Assembly: GCA_963822575.1 (NCBI GenBank)
Contig: CAWGHZ010000004.1
Coordinates: 372,001-436,000 of the forward strand
DNA length: 64,000 nt
DNA from: CAWGHZ01 sp963822575
GTDB taxonomy: Bacteria > Pseudomonadota > Alphaproteobacteria > MPNO01 > DASWLB01
Direction: 5' to 3'
In this document: one piece after another, positions 50,290 to 59,818 of the stretch
How positions within the stretch are numbered: the stretch's first letter is position 1
Layout: the number at the start of each line of letters is the position of its first letter
Made by a program: the position numbers and the translations under genes
The notes under the pieces: model-generated
Told to the model about the DNA's origin: nothing
The model's database searches: none
Seen by the model: only the letters and a program-made list of their open reading frames with translations

Positions 50290-51414
50290 CTAGAGCGCGG
50301 CAACGTGGGGCGCGACGTCCGAGCCCCACAGCTTCATCGACCGGCGCACCATCTCCTCCGGGGTGTTGCCGATCTTCATGTTGATGTTCATGACCCCGTG
50401 GCCTAGCTCGGAATGCAGCCGCTTGATCTGCTTCACCACGTTGTCGGGCGTGCCGCACAGCACCCAGCCATTCTCGATGCGCTCCTCGATGGGGGTGGAT
50501 TGCAGGAGCCCGCGGCGCGCCGCCAGCGCCTCCCGCGTCGAGTCGTTCTGGTAGAAGCGCGTCTTCTGCACCACGAGCCGCTGGGCGGTGCGCGGCCCGC
50601 CGGCCAGCACGTTGTAGAAATACTCGAGCCCGCCGGAGAGGGATTTCTTCGCCTCGTCGTCGGTCTCGGCGACGCAGGTGTGCGCGCCGATCAGGATATG
50701 CTCGGGGCCCGGCTCCCAGCCGGCCTCGCGCGCCGTCTCCTTGTAGATGCGGATCGATTCCTTGGCGGACTCGAGGTTGGTGAGCATCACCATTCCCATG
50801 ATCGCGCGGTGCTTGGCGGCGAAGCGCGCGGACTCGGGATTCGAGGCCGACATCAGGATCGGCGGGTGCGGCTGCTGCAAGGGCCGCGGCCAGATCGACA
50901 CGGCTCGGTAGCGGTAATGCTTGCCCTCCCAGCCGAACGGCTCGGGCTCGGTCCAGCACTTGACGATGAGCTGGTAGGCCTCGTCCAGCCGCTCCCACGA
51001 TTCGCCGGGCGCGCCGTTATAGGCGACGTATTCGTGCGGGATGCCCCGCATGAAGCCGGCAACGAGCCGGCCGCCCGACAAGACGTCGAGCATCGCGTAT
51101 TCCTCGGCGACGCGGATCGGGTTGAGGAGCGGCACCAGGTTGCCGCACATCGCGATGCGCACGTCCTTGGTCCGCTGGCTCAGGATCGAGCCGATCAGGT
51201 TGCAGTTCGACATCAGCCCGTAGGGGCTGAAATGGTGCTCGTTGCAGCCCACCCAGTCGAAGCCGCATTCCTCGGCATAGGTCATCGTGTCGAGATAGGT
51301 GCGGTAGAGCTCGGTCGCCTTCTCGGGCACGAATGACTTGTTCGGGACCGGCCATTCCTGGTGCGCCTGTTCGACGTAGGTCCACGGCATCAGGTGGAAA
51401 TAGTTGAACCTCAT
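50290..51414 (-). CDS. LLM-class flavin-dependent monooxygenase
   Basis: A 374-residue luciferase-like TIM-barrel protein: MRFNYFHLMPW start, GCNEHHFSPYG near residue 60, AMCGNLVPLLNPIRVAEEYA, LSGGRLVAGFMRGIPHEY and SASNPESARFAAKH. It resembles monooxygenases that take FMNH2 from a partner reductase and oxygenate rings or cyclic ketones. A partner reductase is not adjacent. Start at 51414 is chosen because the long upstream frame overlaps the receptor gene and lacks family character. It follows a receptor gene (51450) and leads a hydrolase gene. Confidence 0.88.
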   Translation of the reverse strand: MRFNYFHLMPWTYVEQAHQEWPVPNKSFVPEKATELYRTYLDTMTYAEECGFDWVGCNEHHFSPYGLMSNCNLIGSILSQRTKDVRIAMCGNLVPLLNPIRVAEEYAMLDVLSGGRLVAGFMRGIPHEYVAYNGAPGESWERLDEAYQLIVKCWTEPEPFGWEGKHYRYRAVSIWPRPLQQPHPPILMSASNPESARFAAKHRAIMGMVMLTNLESAKESIRIYKETAREAGWEPGPEHILIGAHTCVAETDDEAKKSLSGGLEYFYNVLAGGPRTAQRLVVQKTRFYQNDSTREALAARRGLLQSTPIEERIENGWVLCGTPDNVVKQIKRLHSELGHGVMNINMKIGNTPEEMVRRSMKLWGSDVAPHVAAL

Positions 51415-51449
51415 GGTTTGCGCTTTCCGTTGGGGTTGCGTGGCGGCGT

Positions 51450-52490
51450 CTAGCGGTGCTGCATTATGGCGCCGAACTTGCGCACCAGCTTGTGGATCGA
51501 GCCGTTCATGAACTCGTAGCTGAGCACGATGACCTTCTTGCCCTCGGCGAACTTTGCGAGCGCCGAGCCCTTGGCGTCGACGCGCGACTGCGCGTTCTCC
51601 TTCTCCAGCACGTTCTGGCCCTCCTCGGAGGCGAGCCAGTAGCCGTAGAGCTTGGCCATCGCCGGATGCCTGGCGTCCTTCATCAAGTAGAGGCCCCAGG
51701 GCGTGACCAGCAGCGGCTGGACCGGCGCCTGGGCGACGGGTGCGCCCTCCTTCTGGAGCAGCGCCGCCGACTGGGCGAGGCCGAGGGCGAACTCGCCCGA
51801 GGCGACGCGCGTGCCGACGTCGGGAAAGGTCGGCAGGATCCGTACCTGCTGGTCGTGCACCATGCGTTTGGCGAAATCGGCCGCCTTGTCCTCGCTCATG
51901 ATCTTGGTGAGGAAGATGAAGGGCGTTGCCGAACGCGGCATGGCGATGCGGCCCTTCCATTTCGGGTCGAGGAGGTCTTCGTAGCTCTTCGGCGCATCGG
52001 CTGGCTTGACCAGGTTCGTGTTGTAGATGACGAAGGTCAGCGTGCCGTCGAACGCGCGCATGCCCTTCGTGCCGAGATAGAGCGACGGGTCGAGCCCCAG
52101 CCCCTTCACCCAGTCGTAGTCGGCGACCAGCCCGCCGCGGTCGAGGATGCCGGCGATGGCGGGCGCGGTGTTGAAGATGTCAAGGCCGGTCGGCACGCCA
52201 TGCTTCGCCTGCTGGATGAACTGCGCCGCCTTCTGCGGATGCAGCCCGGTGACGAACTTCATGTCGATCGGGAAGCCGTAGAACTTGCTGATGGCGGCGT
52301 TGTAGGCCTTGGTCTGGTCGGGGTCGATCGAGAGCCCGAATACGGTCGCCGTCGCCCCCTCGGCCTTGGCCTTGGGGATCAGCGCCGCAACCTGCGGCGG
52401 CAAGTCGGCTGTCAAGGCACTCGTGGCCGCGAAGGCGAGCCCGGCGGCGAGCGCCAGAGTGAGGCGCAGTCCGGTCGTCGTGTGGTGCAT
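51450..52490 (-). CDS. ABC transporter substrate-binding protein, iron/polyamine type
   Basis: A 346-residue periplasmic receptor of the AfuA/FbpA group, with a signal peptide of about 28 residues (ending ATSALTA). Typical segments are VIYNTNLVKPADAPKSYEDLLDP and YGYWLASEEGQNVLEKENAQ (read in two pieces). It lies 21 bases after the permease stop on the same strand, so the two work together, with the ATPase at 48207. The Tyr pair used for Fe(III) binding in FbpA is not obvious, so an organic ligand is more likely. Confidence 0.87.
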   Translation of the reverse strand: MHHTTTGLRLTLALAAGLAFAATSALTADLPPQVAALIPKAKAEGATATVFGLSIDPDQTKAYNAAISKFYGFPIDMKFVTGLHPQKAAQFIQQAKHGVPTGLDIFNTAPAIAGILDRGGLVADYDWVKGLGLDPSLYLGTKGMRAFDGTLTFVIYNTNLVKPADAPKSYEDLLDPKWKGRIAMPRSATPFIFLTKIMSEDKAADFAKRMVHDQQVRILPTFPDVGTRVASGEFALGLAQSAALLQKEGAPVAQAPVQPLLVTPWGLYLMKDARHPAMAKLYGYWLASEEGQNVLEKENAQSRVDAKGSALAKFAEGKKVIVLSYEFMNGSIHKLVRKFGAIMQHR

Positions 52491-52511
52491 CGTTTCCTCC
52501 CGTTTCTCTCT

Positions 52512-54308
52512 TTATCCGTCGTAGCGTGCGGCCGGCGCCGAGCGCAGTCGTCCCATGCCGCGTACCCACCGCGCGGGGGCGAGTGTGCGGCGCCGCGCGG
52601 CGCGTCGCTCGACCGCCATGCCGCCCTGCTCCTCGACGCCGGTGAGCCGCCGGGCGAGCACGGTGAGAATCAGCAGGATGGCGATCATGTACAGTCCGAC
52701 CGCCGCGGCGACGTTGTGCTCGCCGTTGGTCTGAAGGTTGTAGATCAGGGTCGAGACCAGCGGCGACTTGTCGGCGCTCATCATCAAGGGCACGGTCAGC
52801 TCGCGCGCCGACAGCATGCCCACCATCAGCGACGAGTAGAACACGGCCGGCAGCATGATCGGCAGGAAGATGCGCCGGAACGCGGTGAGCCGCGACACGC
52901 CCGACACGTAGGCCGCCTCGTCCAGCTCGTAGCCGATCTGGATCGAGGCCGCGTTCAGCGTGCGGGTGCAGAAGGCGAGCATGCGCGATCCCATGGCGAT
53001 CGAGATCAGCCACACCGTGCCGTAGATCGGCAGCCACTTGTAGATCGCGATGCCGAGATACTGGAACGCCACCGCCGCCACCATGCTGGGTACGGCGGGG
53101 GCGAGGAACACGGCGAAGTCGATCGCCCGAGCGCCCCGTCCGCGCGAGCGGGTGACGATCCACGAGATCGCGACCGACCAGCTTGCGGCCAGGATGATGG
53201 CGCCGGCCATGACGATCAGCGTGTTGCCGAGCGGCCCGGCCATGTAGTGGAGCGCGAACGCGTAGCCCTTGACGGAGAGCGACGCCATCGCCGCGGCCGA
53301 GGGCGGCTGCAGGTAGGGCACCAGCGATACCCAGAACAGGGTCACGACCGGCACCACGAAGGCGAGAATCACCCAGACCGCGACGAAGGCCGCCGCCGGC
53401 CCCTGCCAGCGGCCGAGCGGCAGCGGCGCGAAGGCCCGCCCCTTGCCGCCGACCGTGACGAACCGCTCGGACTGCCGCAGGAACCGCATGTAGAAGGCGA
53501 CCGCGCCCCCGCACAGAAGGAACAGGATCATGCCGATCGCGCCGGCATAGCCGTAGTCGGGCAGGCCGCTCATCGGGTGCATTGCATCGTAGATCAGGAT
53601 GACCAGCACGTTGATGCCGCCCGGCATGCCGATCAGTCCGACGAAATCGAAGGCCTCGATCGCGATCACGAAGAAGAACAGGCCGGCCGCGAACACGCCG
53701 GGCTTGAGAAGCGGCAGCACGATGCGCCACATGGCGCGGCCGCGCGACACGCCCGACACCCACGCCGCCTCCTCCAGCGAGGCGTCCATATTGCGGAAGG
53801 CGGGCAGCATCATGAAAACCGCGGCGGGCGTCAGCACCAGCCCCTGCAGGAAGCAGATCCAGGCGAGCGAGTAGATGTCGAACGCGGGCGTCTGCCCGAT
53901 GCCGGTCGTGCCGGAAAGCCGGTTGACGATGCCCGACGTCGGGTTGAACAGCCAGATATAGGCCATCGCGGTGATGAAGCCCGGCACGGCGAGCTTGGCG
54001 GTGAGCAGCAGGAACACCGACCGCTTCCAGCGGAAGTCGGTGCGCGCGAGGAGCCAGGCGATGGGAAAGCCGAACGCCAGCATGACGGCGATCGAGCCGA
54101 GCCCGAGGACGACGGTGCGGACGATCGCCATCGGCAGGGCCGCGTCGCCCAGCATGGCGAGGTAGTTGGCGAGGGTGAGGCTTGTCGGGTCGGCCTCGGT
54201 CGAGAAGCTTGCCAACACGTTGGCGGCGAGCGACAGCGCCACGAATGCGAGCCCGAGGAGGGCCAGCGCATAGAGCCAGGCAATTCCGCCGCGCCGCCGG
54301 GGATTCAT
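52512..54308 (-). CDS. ABC transporter permease, fused two-module iron-type
   Basis: A 598-residue integral membrane protein with about 12 hydrophobic segments arranged as two homologous permease halves, like FbpB/AfuB. Each half has the EAA loop that contacts the ATPase (EEAAWVSGVSRGRAMWRIVLP in the first, EAAYVSGVSRLTAFRRIFLP in the second, given here separately for position near residues 235 and 475). It starts with MNPRRRGGIAWLYALALL. The receptor gene follows on the same strand. Together with the ATPase at 48207 it makes a complete importer. Confidence 0.9.
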   Translation of the reverse strand: MNPRRRGGIAWLYALALLGLAFVALSLAANVLASFSTEADPTSLTLANYLAMLGDAALPMAIVRTVVLGLGSIAVMLAFGFPIAWLLARTDFRWKRSVFLLLTAKLAVPGFITAMAYIWLFNPTSGIVNRLSGTTGIGQTPAFDIYSLAWICFLQGLVLTPAAVFMMLPAFRNMDASLEEAAWVSGVSRGRAMWRIVLPLLKPGVFAAGLFFFVIAIEAFDFVGLIGMPGGINVLVILIYDAMHPMSGLPDYGYAGAIGMILFLLCGGAVAFYMRFLRQSERFVTVGGKGRAFAPLPLGRWQGPAAAFVAVWVILAFVVPVVTLFWVSLVPYLQPPSAAAMASLSVKGYAFALHYMAGPLGNTLIVMAGAIILAASWSVAISWIVTRSRGRGARAIDFAVFLAPAVPSMVAAVAFQYLGIAIYKWLPIYGTVWLISIAMGSRMLAFCTRTLNAASIQIGYELDEAAYVSGVSRLTAFRRIFLPIMLPAVFYSSLMVGMLSARELTVPLMMSADKSPLVSTLIYNLQTNGEHNVAAAVGLYMIAILLILTVLARRLTGVEEQGGMAVERRAARRRTLAPARWVRGMGRLRSAPAARYDG

Positions 54309-54622
54309 GGCGCAGCGGCCAAGCGAGGAGAGCGCCGCGACGCCCCGCGCATTCCTTTCTCCCTATGCTGCGACGGTGCGATCCCGCCCATCGCTCGCCT
54401 TGTCTTTTCCAAATCCTAAGGCCACCCGGCGCCCGCGTCCATCGGTGTCCTGGTCTCCCCGTCCGAAGCGTCGCACGCGTTGTTCATGCCCGCGATGATG
54501 GGGTTGAAGAAAGAATGACGACGACCCCTCCAATCAACCACGAATTGGCACTTTGGGCGCTCTGGGGCCTCTGGTAGGATCGACAAAATGGCGCAGGAGA
54601 CCGGATCGAGGGGAGAACGTTC
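54309..54622. other. intergenic region between divergent permease and VOC genes
   Basis: A 314-base stretch with no supported gene. It must hold the promoters of the minus-strand permease-receptor-LLM group and of the plus-strand VOC gene. TTTGGG and TAGGAT 17 bases apart (about 54554-54582) are a weak promoter candidate for the VOC gene. The AT content is slightly raised around 54395-54420 and 54490-54550. No operator like those at 20564 or 26687 and no tRNA or hairpin was seen. Confidence 0.5.
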
Positions 54623-55033
54623 ATGGTGGCACTCAAAGGGCTGGCCCACTTCAGCATTCCGGTGAGCGACCTCGAACGAAGCACGCGTTTCTACTGCGAT
54701 ATCGTCGGCTGCACGCTTCTCCAATCTCTCACGCCGCCGGGAATGGCCTTTCTCGATGCGGGCGGCGATTGCGTCGTGCTCGTGCAGCAGCCGGGGTCGA
54801 TCAACCCGCAGAAGAGCGACGAGACGCGCTTTCATCACGCCTTCCGGGTCGACGAAAGAGATTATGCGGGCGCGCTCGACAACCTTCGTGCGAACGGTGT
54901 GCGGGTGATCCTCGAGGAGGATCGTAGCGACGGCATCGTCAACGGCCCGCGGGCGTATTTCCACGATCCGGACGGGACCGTCCTCGAATACATCAACCTC
55001 ACCTTTTACGCCGGCGACAAGCAGCGCGCCTGA
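54623..55033 (+). CDS. VOC-superfamily protein, glyoxalase/fosfomycin-resistance type
   Basis: A 136-residue single-domain VOC protein of a different branch from those at 21463-27740. Likely metal ligands are His in LAHFSIPV (about residue 8), His in FHHAFRV and Glu in TVLEYINL. The shape matches catechol-dioxygenase-like or glutathione-transferring VOC enzymes acting as dimers. It stands alone between divergent transport genes; GGGGAGAA precedes the ATG. Reaction unknown. Confidence 0.83.
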   Translation: MVALKGLAHFSIPVSDLERSTRFYCDIVGCTLLQSLTPPGMAFLDAGGDCVVLVQQPGSINPQKSDETRFHHAFRVDERDYAGALDNLRANGVRVILEEDRSDGIVNGPRAYFHDPDGTVLEYINLTFYAGDKQRA

Positions 55034-55103
55034 ATAGCCCGTCCCGCGCCGCCGGATCGGCTTGAAAACGGGCCGGACCGGTGCCCGTCGGGCGCGGCCT
55101 TCC

Positions 55104-56123
55104 CTAATGCACGCGCGCGGCGGCCTCCTTGATCAGGCTCAGATCGGCGTATTTGGAAACGTCGAGATCGGCCTTGAGGAAGCCTTGCTCGTACGTCCCC
55201 GTGACGTTCTTTTGCAAGGCGGCGAGATCGGGCATGCCGTTGGGGTCGCGATAGTTGTCCGTATGTGTGAAAAGCCAGGCGTCGTAGGCCTTGGCCGGAA
55301 TCTTCGTGTATTTCGAGACGACCGCGACCGCCTCCTTATGGTTCACCGGATCGAGATACCAGCGGATCGTCCGGATATAATCCTCCAGGAAATCGACGAC
55401 GGCGTCATGGTTCTTGGCGAGGAAGCCGGTGCGGGCGGTGAAGAAGATGAGCTCGACCGGGCCGAACGCTTCGGATTGCCCGAAGAGCGTGCGCGCCATC
55501 CGTTTGACGTCGGGCCGCAGGACGAACGGCAGGATGAACGGGACGAGGTCCGCCTTGTGCTGGGCGAGCACTGCCGCCATGCTGGGATAGGGGGCCTCGA
55601 TCTCGCTGTAGTCCCGGCCGTATTGAAGCCCGTGCCGCTGCAGCACGGCCCGCATGGCGATATCGCCGCCGGTGCCGATGGCGTTGGTGGCGAGAACCTT
55701 GCCCTTGAGATCCTCGATCTTGTGGATCGGCGAGTTCTTCAGCACGTCGTACTTGACTTCGTAATATCCGGGCACGGCGCCCCGCACCTCGCCGGCGATG
55801 ACGCGGATGTCCTTCAGCCCGGCATTTTGCACCGTCAACGGGAACGTCGAGAAGGACTGCTCGCCGATGTCGAGCCGTTCCGCCGCGAGGGCGGTGATGA
55901 TGTGGGACGTGCCGCGGAATCGCGTGACCTCGAGCCGGTAGGATTTGCCGTCATGCCGGGTGACCCCGGGCATGGGGGGCATGATCGGCAGCAGGCACGC
56001 CGGTACGATGACGCACCCGGCGCGGATCGTCACACGCTCGGCGCTGCGCGCGCTATCCGTCGCAAAGAGCGCCAGGCATGCGGCGAAGATCGCGGCGACC
56101 CCGTGCAATGTCGTCTTGCGCAT
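55104..56123 (-). CDS. ABC transporter substrate-binding protein, NMT1/SsuA-like
   Basis: A 339-residue receptor with a signal peptide of about 28 residues (ending DSARSA). The fold is that of taurine/nitrate/thiamine-precursor receptors: ITALAAERLDIGEQSFSTFP and IHKIEDLKGKVLATNAIGTGG (each within the first 150 residues). It follows the gene at 56147 by 23 bases on the same strand. No TauB or TauC homologue is adjacent. Ligand unknown, probably an aromatic or sulfonated acid. Confidence 0.84.
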   Translation of the reverse strand: MRKTTLHGVAAIFAACLALFATDSARSAERVTIRAGCVIVPACLLPIMPPMPGVTRHDGKSYRLEVTRFRGTSHIITALAAERLDIGEQSFSTFPLTVQNAGLKDIRVIAGEVRGAVPGYYEVKYDVLKNSPIHKIEDLKGKVLATNAIGTGGDIAMRAVLQRHGLQYGRDYSEIEAPYPSMAAVLAQHKADLVPFILPFVLRPDVKRMARTLFGQSEAFGPVELIFFTARTGFLAKNHDAVVDFLEDYIRTIRWYLDPVNHKEAVAVVSKYTKIPAKAYDAWLFTHTDNYRDPNGMPDLAALQKNVTGTYEQGFLKADLDVSKYADLSLIKEAAARVH

Positions 56124-56146
56124 AATTCTTTCCTCCCGCTGTCCGC

Positions 56147-57130
56147 TTATCGGCGGCTGGGCGCGTTGGTGCCATAGAGCTGGTTGACGAAGCCGCTGTC
56201 GTCGATCTCGCGAATGAAATGCAGGTCCCACAGCTCCATGGGGTTGATGCGCTTCGCATCCTTGTCCTGGCGGACGGCCTCTTCATAGACGTTCGAGATC
56301 GCGGCCATGGTCGGATAGAGCCGCGGCTCCAGAAGATGCGCGATCTGGTTGTAGGTCTGCGTGGCGGCCGCCGCGTTCAGTTGGCCCTCGTTGGTGTATT
56401 GCTCGCGGATGATCCGGGTGGATTTCTCCGGCTCGGTCTTGAAGAAGTGAATGCCCTCGATCGTCCCCTTGAGGAACCGTTCGACAATCTCGGGATGCGT
56501 CTTCACGAAGCGGAGCCCGGACGACAGCGTGGTGAAAAAGATCATCGGCAGCGGCTCGACGTCGATGACCTTGAGCCCGGCCTCCTGCGCCATGACGGTC
56601 GAGGGCGGCGTCAGGAAGGCCGCATCGACCTTGCGGTCGCGCACCCAATGCCAGAGCGGCTCGATATCCTCCTCGTTGACGGCGTGGTCCATCCCCTTGC
56701 CGCGCGGCACCTGATCGATCACCTTCACGTCGTCACGGTCCTCGTCGAGCCCGCGCTGCTTCAGGTACAGCCAGTCGTTGAGCCGCGGGTGCGAACCGCG
56801 CGTGCCGACGACCTTCTCCTTGAGGTCCGCCACGCCGTTGATGCCGGCGTCCGGCTGGACGACTAGCTTGCGCATCACCGAGTTGATCGTCTGGCCCAGA
56901 TAGACCCACTCGTCCCCGCGCGCGCGTCGCCCGTATGTGGACACATGATTTCCGCCGACGAATTCGACATCGCCGCGCAGGACGGACGTGTGGGCGTCCG
57001 ACGACGAGATCTTGCGGTTGTATTCCACGTCGAGGCCGTGCTTTGCCCATGCGCCGGACTCGGCGATCACGTGCAGGAGCGGCAAGTGCGTGCTGGCGCG
57101 ATAGGGAAAGTGAATCTTGTCCACAGTCAT
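56147..57130 (-). CDS. leaderless binding-protein-fold protein, NMT1/Pht5-like
   Basis: A 327-residue protein that begins directly with the first strand of the NMT1 fold (MTVDKIHFPYRASTHLPLLH) and has no signal peptide. GGGGGA precedes the ATG, which supports the start. Segments such as GDVEFVGGNHVSTYGRRARG and GVADLKEKVVGTRGSHPRLND (read in two pieces) match receptor-like proteins found with 4,5-dihydroxyphthalate decarboxylases. It is divergent from the VanA-like oxygenase gene and is co-oriented with the exported receptor at 55104, so one cytosolic and one periplasmic member of this fold are paired. Confidence 0.76.
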   Translation of the reverse strand: MTVDKIHFPYRASTHLPLLHVIAESGAWAKHGLDVEYNRKISSSDAHTSVLRGDVEFVGGNHVSTYGRRARGDEWVYLGQTINSVMRKLVVQPDAGINGVADLKEKVVGTRGSHPRLNDWLYLKQRGLDEDRDDVKVIDQVPRGKGMDHAVNEEDIEPLWHWVRDRKVDAAFLTPPSTVMAQEAGLKVIDVEPLPMIFFTTLSSGLRFVKTHPEIVERFLKGTIEGIHFFKTEPEKSTRIIREQYTNEGQLNAAAATQTYNQIAHLLEPRLYPTMAAISNVYEEAVRQDKDAKRINPMELWDLHFIREIDDSGFVNQLYGTNAPSRR

Positions 57131-57275
57131 TCCCCCGTTATTTTCCTCTGGACGGTAGCAAACGCGGCGTGGGCCGGAAAGCGCCATCTCCGACGCGTCA
57201 CGGACAGCCGGCCGAAGCCCTGTTGCCGCCGGCGGCGATGGAGCTACACTGCCTGGACGCGAGCGGGAGGACGAC

Positions 57276-58310
57276 ATGCAGGCGCTTCGGAACCAATGGT
57301 ATTGCGCGGCGTTCGGCCATGAGCTGGGCGATCGGCCCCTGGGCCGGACCTTCCTCAACCAGGCCGTGGCGCTCTACCGCAAGGCGGACGGCACGCCGGT
57401 CGCGTTCGAGGACCGCTGCTGCCACCGCCGCGCGCCCTTGTCGAAGGGCGCGGTGGAGGGCGACAATCTGCGATGCGGCTACCATGGCTTCCTCTACGAC
57501 CCGGCCGGCGCCGTGGTCTGGGCGCCCGGCACCGAGCGCCTGCCGCCCGGCGCGCGGGTCAAGGCCTACCCGGTGGTGGAAAAGCACGGCTGGGTATGGA
57601 TCTGGATGGGCGATCCGGCCCTCGCCGATCCGGCCAAGGCGCCGGACTACGTCTATTACGACCACCCGGAGTGGGCGTCCTACGACGAGCTGATTCCGGT
57701 CAAGGGCAACTACTTCTTGATCGTCGACAACCTCCTCGACCTCTCGCACCTGCCATTCCTGCACGCCAACACGATCGGCAGCCCCGAGGACGTGAACCCC
57801 GACCTCACCTGGGAGCGGGGCGAGGAGTGGGTGCGGGGCGCGCGCCAGGCACGCGGGCTCTCGCCGTCGGCCTCGACCAAGAGCCAGGGGCTCGATTTCA
57901 AGTTCGACCGCAAGCAGATCATGCTGTTCGAGCCGCCCTCGCAGGTGACCATCGACATTTACCAGAACGAGTTCGGCAAGGAATACGGCGCGCCCGACGA
58001 CCGCATGCGCCGGCGGATCATCATCTACGACACGGTGACGCCCGAGACCGACGACACCTGCTTCTATTTTTGGGCGATCGCGCGCGACTACGCCGTCGAC
58101 GACAAGAAGCTCTCGGAGGTGCAGCGCGCCGGCACCTCGGCCGCCTTCCACGAGGACAAGGTGATGATCGAGGCGCAACAGCGGGTCATCGATTTCGACC
58201 CCGCCGCCCGCACGGTGGACGTGATCGGCGACCAAGGCTCGCTCCGGGCGCGCCGGATCATGGAGCGGCTGATCGCCGCCGAGAACGGCACGCGGGCGGC
58301 CGCGGAGTAG
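57276..58310 (+). CDS. Rieske oxygenase, vanillate O-demethylase oxygenase-like
   Basis: A 344-residue terminal oxygenase of the VanA group. Rieske ligands are Cys48-His50 (DRCCHRR) and Cys67-His70 (RCGYHGF). The iron site is in NLLDLSHLPFLH. It starts MQALRNQWYCAAF, as VanA-type proteins do. VanA removes the methyl group of vanillate; related enzymes demethylate dicamba or hydroxylate other rings. Vanillin from the ferB-ferA route would give vanillate, so a demethylase fits the region. No VanB reductase is adjacent; the reductase at 23703 may supply electrons. It is followed 26 bases later by a hydrolase. Confidence 0.88.
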   Translation: MQALRNQWYCAAFGHELGDRPLGRTFLNQAVALYRKADGTPVAFEDRCCHRRAPLSKGAVEGDNLRCGYHGFLYDPAGAVVWAPGTERLPPGARVKAYPVVEKHGWVWIWMGDPALADPAKAPDYVYYDHPEWASYDELIPVKGNYFLIVDNLLDLSHLPFLHANTIGSPEDVNPDLTWERGEEWVRGARQARGLSPSASTKSQGLDFKFDRKQIMLFEPPSQVTIDIYQNEFGKEYGAPDDRMRRRIIIYDTVTPETDDTCFYFWAIARDYAVDDKKLSEVQRAGTSAAFHEDKVMIEAQQRVIDFDPAARTVDVIGDQGSLRARRIMERLIAAENGTRAAAE

Positions 58311-58335
58311 GGGGCCGTTTGCGGGAGCGGGCGCC

Positions 58336-59193
58336 ATGGAGCGCGCGGTCGAATTCCCGTCGGACGGGCTCACGCTCAGGGGCGTTCTGCACGTGCCGGA
58401 CGGCGCGACGGCGCCGCGCCCGGCCATCCTCCTCTGCCACGGCTTCGGCGGAAGCTGCCGCGGCGCGGGCCATCCGCAGCTTGCCGCTGCGCTGGTACAG
58501 GCGGGCTATGTCGTGCTGCGCTTCGACTTCCGCGGGTGCGGGGAGAGCGACGGCGAGAAGGGCAGCGTGATCTGCGAGGAGGAGGTGGCGGACGTGCGCC
58601 ACGCCCTCGATTTTCTCGCGGCGCGGCCGGAGGCCGCCACCGACCGCATCGGCATCGTCGGGGCGAGCCTCGGCGGCTCGGTCGCCCTCCAGGCGACGGC
58701 GACCGATCCGCGGTTGAAGCTCTGCGCCGCCAACGGCGCCATCGGCGACGGCGAGCGCCGGTTCCGCTCCCAGTACCCGGACGAGGCCGCCTGGCGCGCC
58801 TTTACCGCCCGGCTCGAGGGGGCCAAGCGCCGTCGGGCGGAGACCGGCGGGCCGACAATGATCGACCGCTTCGACATCGTGCAGATTCCCGAGGCGAACC
58901 GCGCCGGTCTGCCGCCCGGGGCGGTGATGCAATTCACCGCCGAGACGGCGGAGAGCATGCGGCGCTTTAGCCCCGAGAGGACGGTGGCGAAGATCGCGCC
59001 GCGCCCGCTGCTGCTGATCCACCCGCGCGAGGATGCGGTTGTGCCCGCATCCGAATCCGAGGCGATCGTCGCGGCCGCAGGCGCAAACGCCGAGCTCCAT
59101 ATCGTCGAGAGCCGCAACCATTTCGGCTCCGGCGACCCCGCCCTCACCGGGATCGTGCTCGATTGGCTGCGCCGCCACATGCCGGCGGCCTAA
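58336..59193 (+). CDS. alpha/beta hydrolase, serine aminopeptidase/dienelactone-like
   Basis: A 285-residue hydrolase: oxyanion HGFGGS (35-40), FDFRGCGES after strand 4, elbow GASLGGS with Ser111, acid in HPREDAVVP and catalytic His in ESRNHFG. The order matches the family of lysophospholipase and dienelactone-type hydrolases. It follows the VanA-like oxygenase by 26 bases with GGGAGCGGG upstream, so it may hydrolyse the oxygenase product or an ester precursor. No specific substrate is proposed. Confidence 0.83.
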   Translation: MERAVEFPSDGLTLRGVLHVPDGATAPRPAILLCHGFGGSCRGAGHPQLAAALVQAGYVVLRFDFRGCGESDGEKGSVICEEEVADVRHALDFLAARPEAATDRIGIVGASLGGSVALQATATDPRLKLCAANGAIGDGERRFRSQYPDEAAWRAFTARLEGAKRRRAETGGPTMIDRFDIVQIPEANRAGLPPGAVMQFTAETAESMRRFSPERTVAKIAPRPLLLIHPREDAVVPASESEAIVAAAGANAELHIVESRNHFGSGDPALTGIVLDWLRRHMPAA

Positions 59194-59303
59194 TGCCGCG
59201 GCGAAGATTGTCGTTGGCCCGACTCCGCCGCCGGGCGTAGGATCGTCCCAGGAAGCCCATCGATAAGGGCTGGAGGTCGAAGCGATCGGGGGAGGCCGGC
59301 CGG

Positions 59304-59816
59304 ATGGGCCGCGTGGCAGCCGCCTATCTGCAATTCATCAACCTGCTCAAGGCGCTCGCCGGCGTCATCATCTTCGTCATCTTCCTGCTGATCGTGTCGG
59401 ACGTGCTGATCCGGCTGGTCGGGCTCAACCCGTGGCTCTACTCGACCGTGCTGGTCGAGTACGGGCTTCTCTGGTTCACCATGCTGGCGGCGCCGTGGCT
59501 CGCCCGCACCAAGGGCCACGTGTTCATCGACGCGGTCACCCAGCTTCTGCCGGCCGCCGCGCAGCGGATCCTCGCCAAGTTCACCTACCTGATTTGCGTC
59601 GTCACCTCTCTCGGCTTCAGCTACTACTCGCTCCGGCTGCTGATCTCGGCGATCGAGACGCACCAGGTCGACACGCGCGCGGTCGACATGCCGGCATGGA
59701 CGCTCCTCGCGCCGCTACCGCTCTGTTTCCTCATGGTCGGGATCGAGTTCATCCGGTTCCTGATCGGGGTGGACACGATGTACACCGCGCGGACCGTGGT
59801 GAGGGACAGCGTGTAG
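59304..59816 (+). CDS. dctQ: TRAP transporter small membrane subunit DctQ
   Basis: A 170-residue membrane protein with four hydrophobic segments (for example VIIFVIFLLIVSDVLIRL and a last one LPLCFLMVGIEFIRFLIG). EYGLLWFTMLAAPWLARTKGHVFID is the conserved DctQ core, listed here by residues about 46-70. It precedes dctM by two bases. No dctP is adjacent, so it probably pairs with the receptors at 24764 and 46058. Confidence 0.92.
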   Translation: MGRVAAAYLQFINLLKALAGVIIFVIFLLIVSDVLIRLVGLNPWLYSTVLVEYGLLWFTMLAAPWLARTKGHVFIDAVTQLLPAAAQRILAKFTYLICVVTSLGFSYYSLRLLISAIETHQVDTRAVDMPAWTLLAPLPLCFLMVGIEFIRFLIGVDTMYTARTVVRDSV

Positions 59817-59818
59817 CG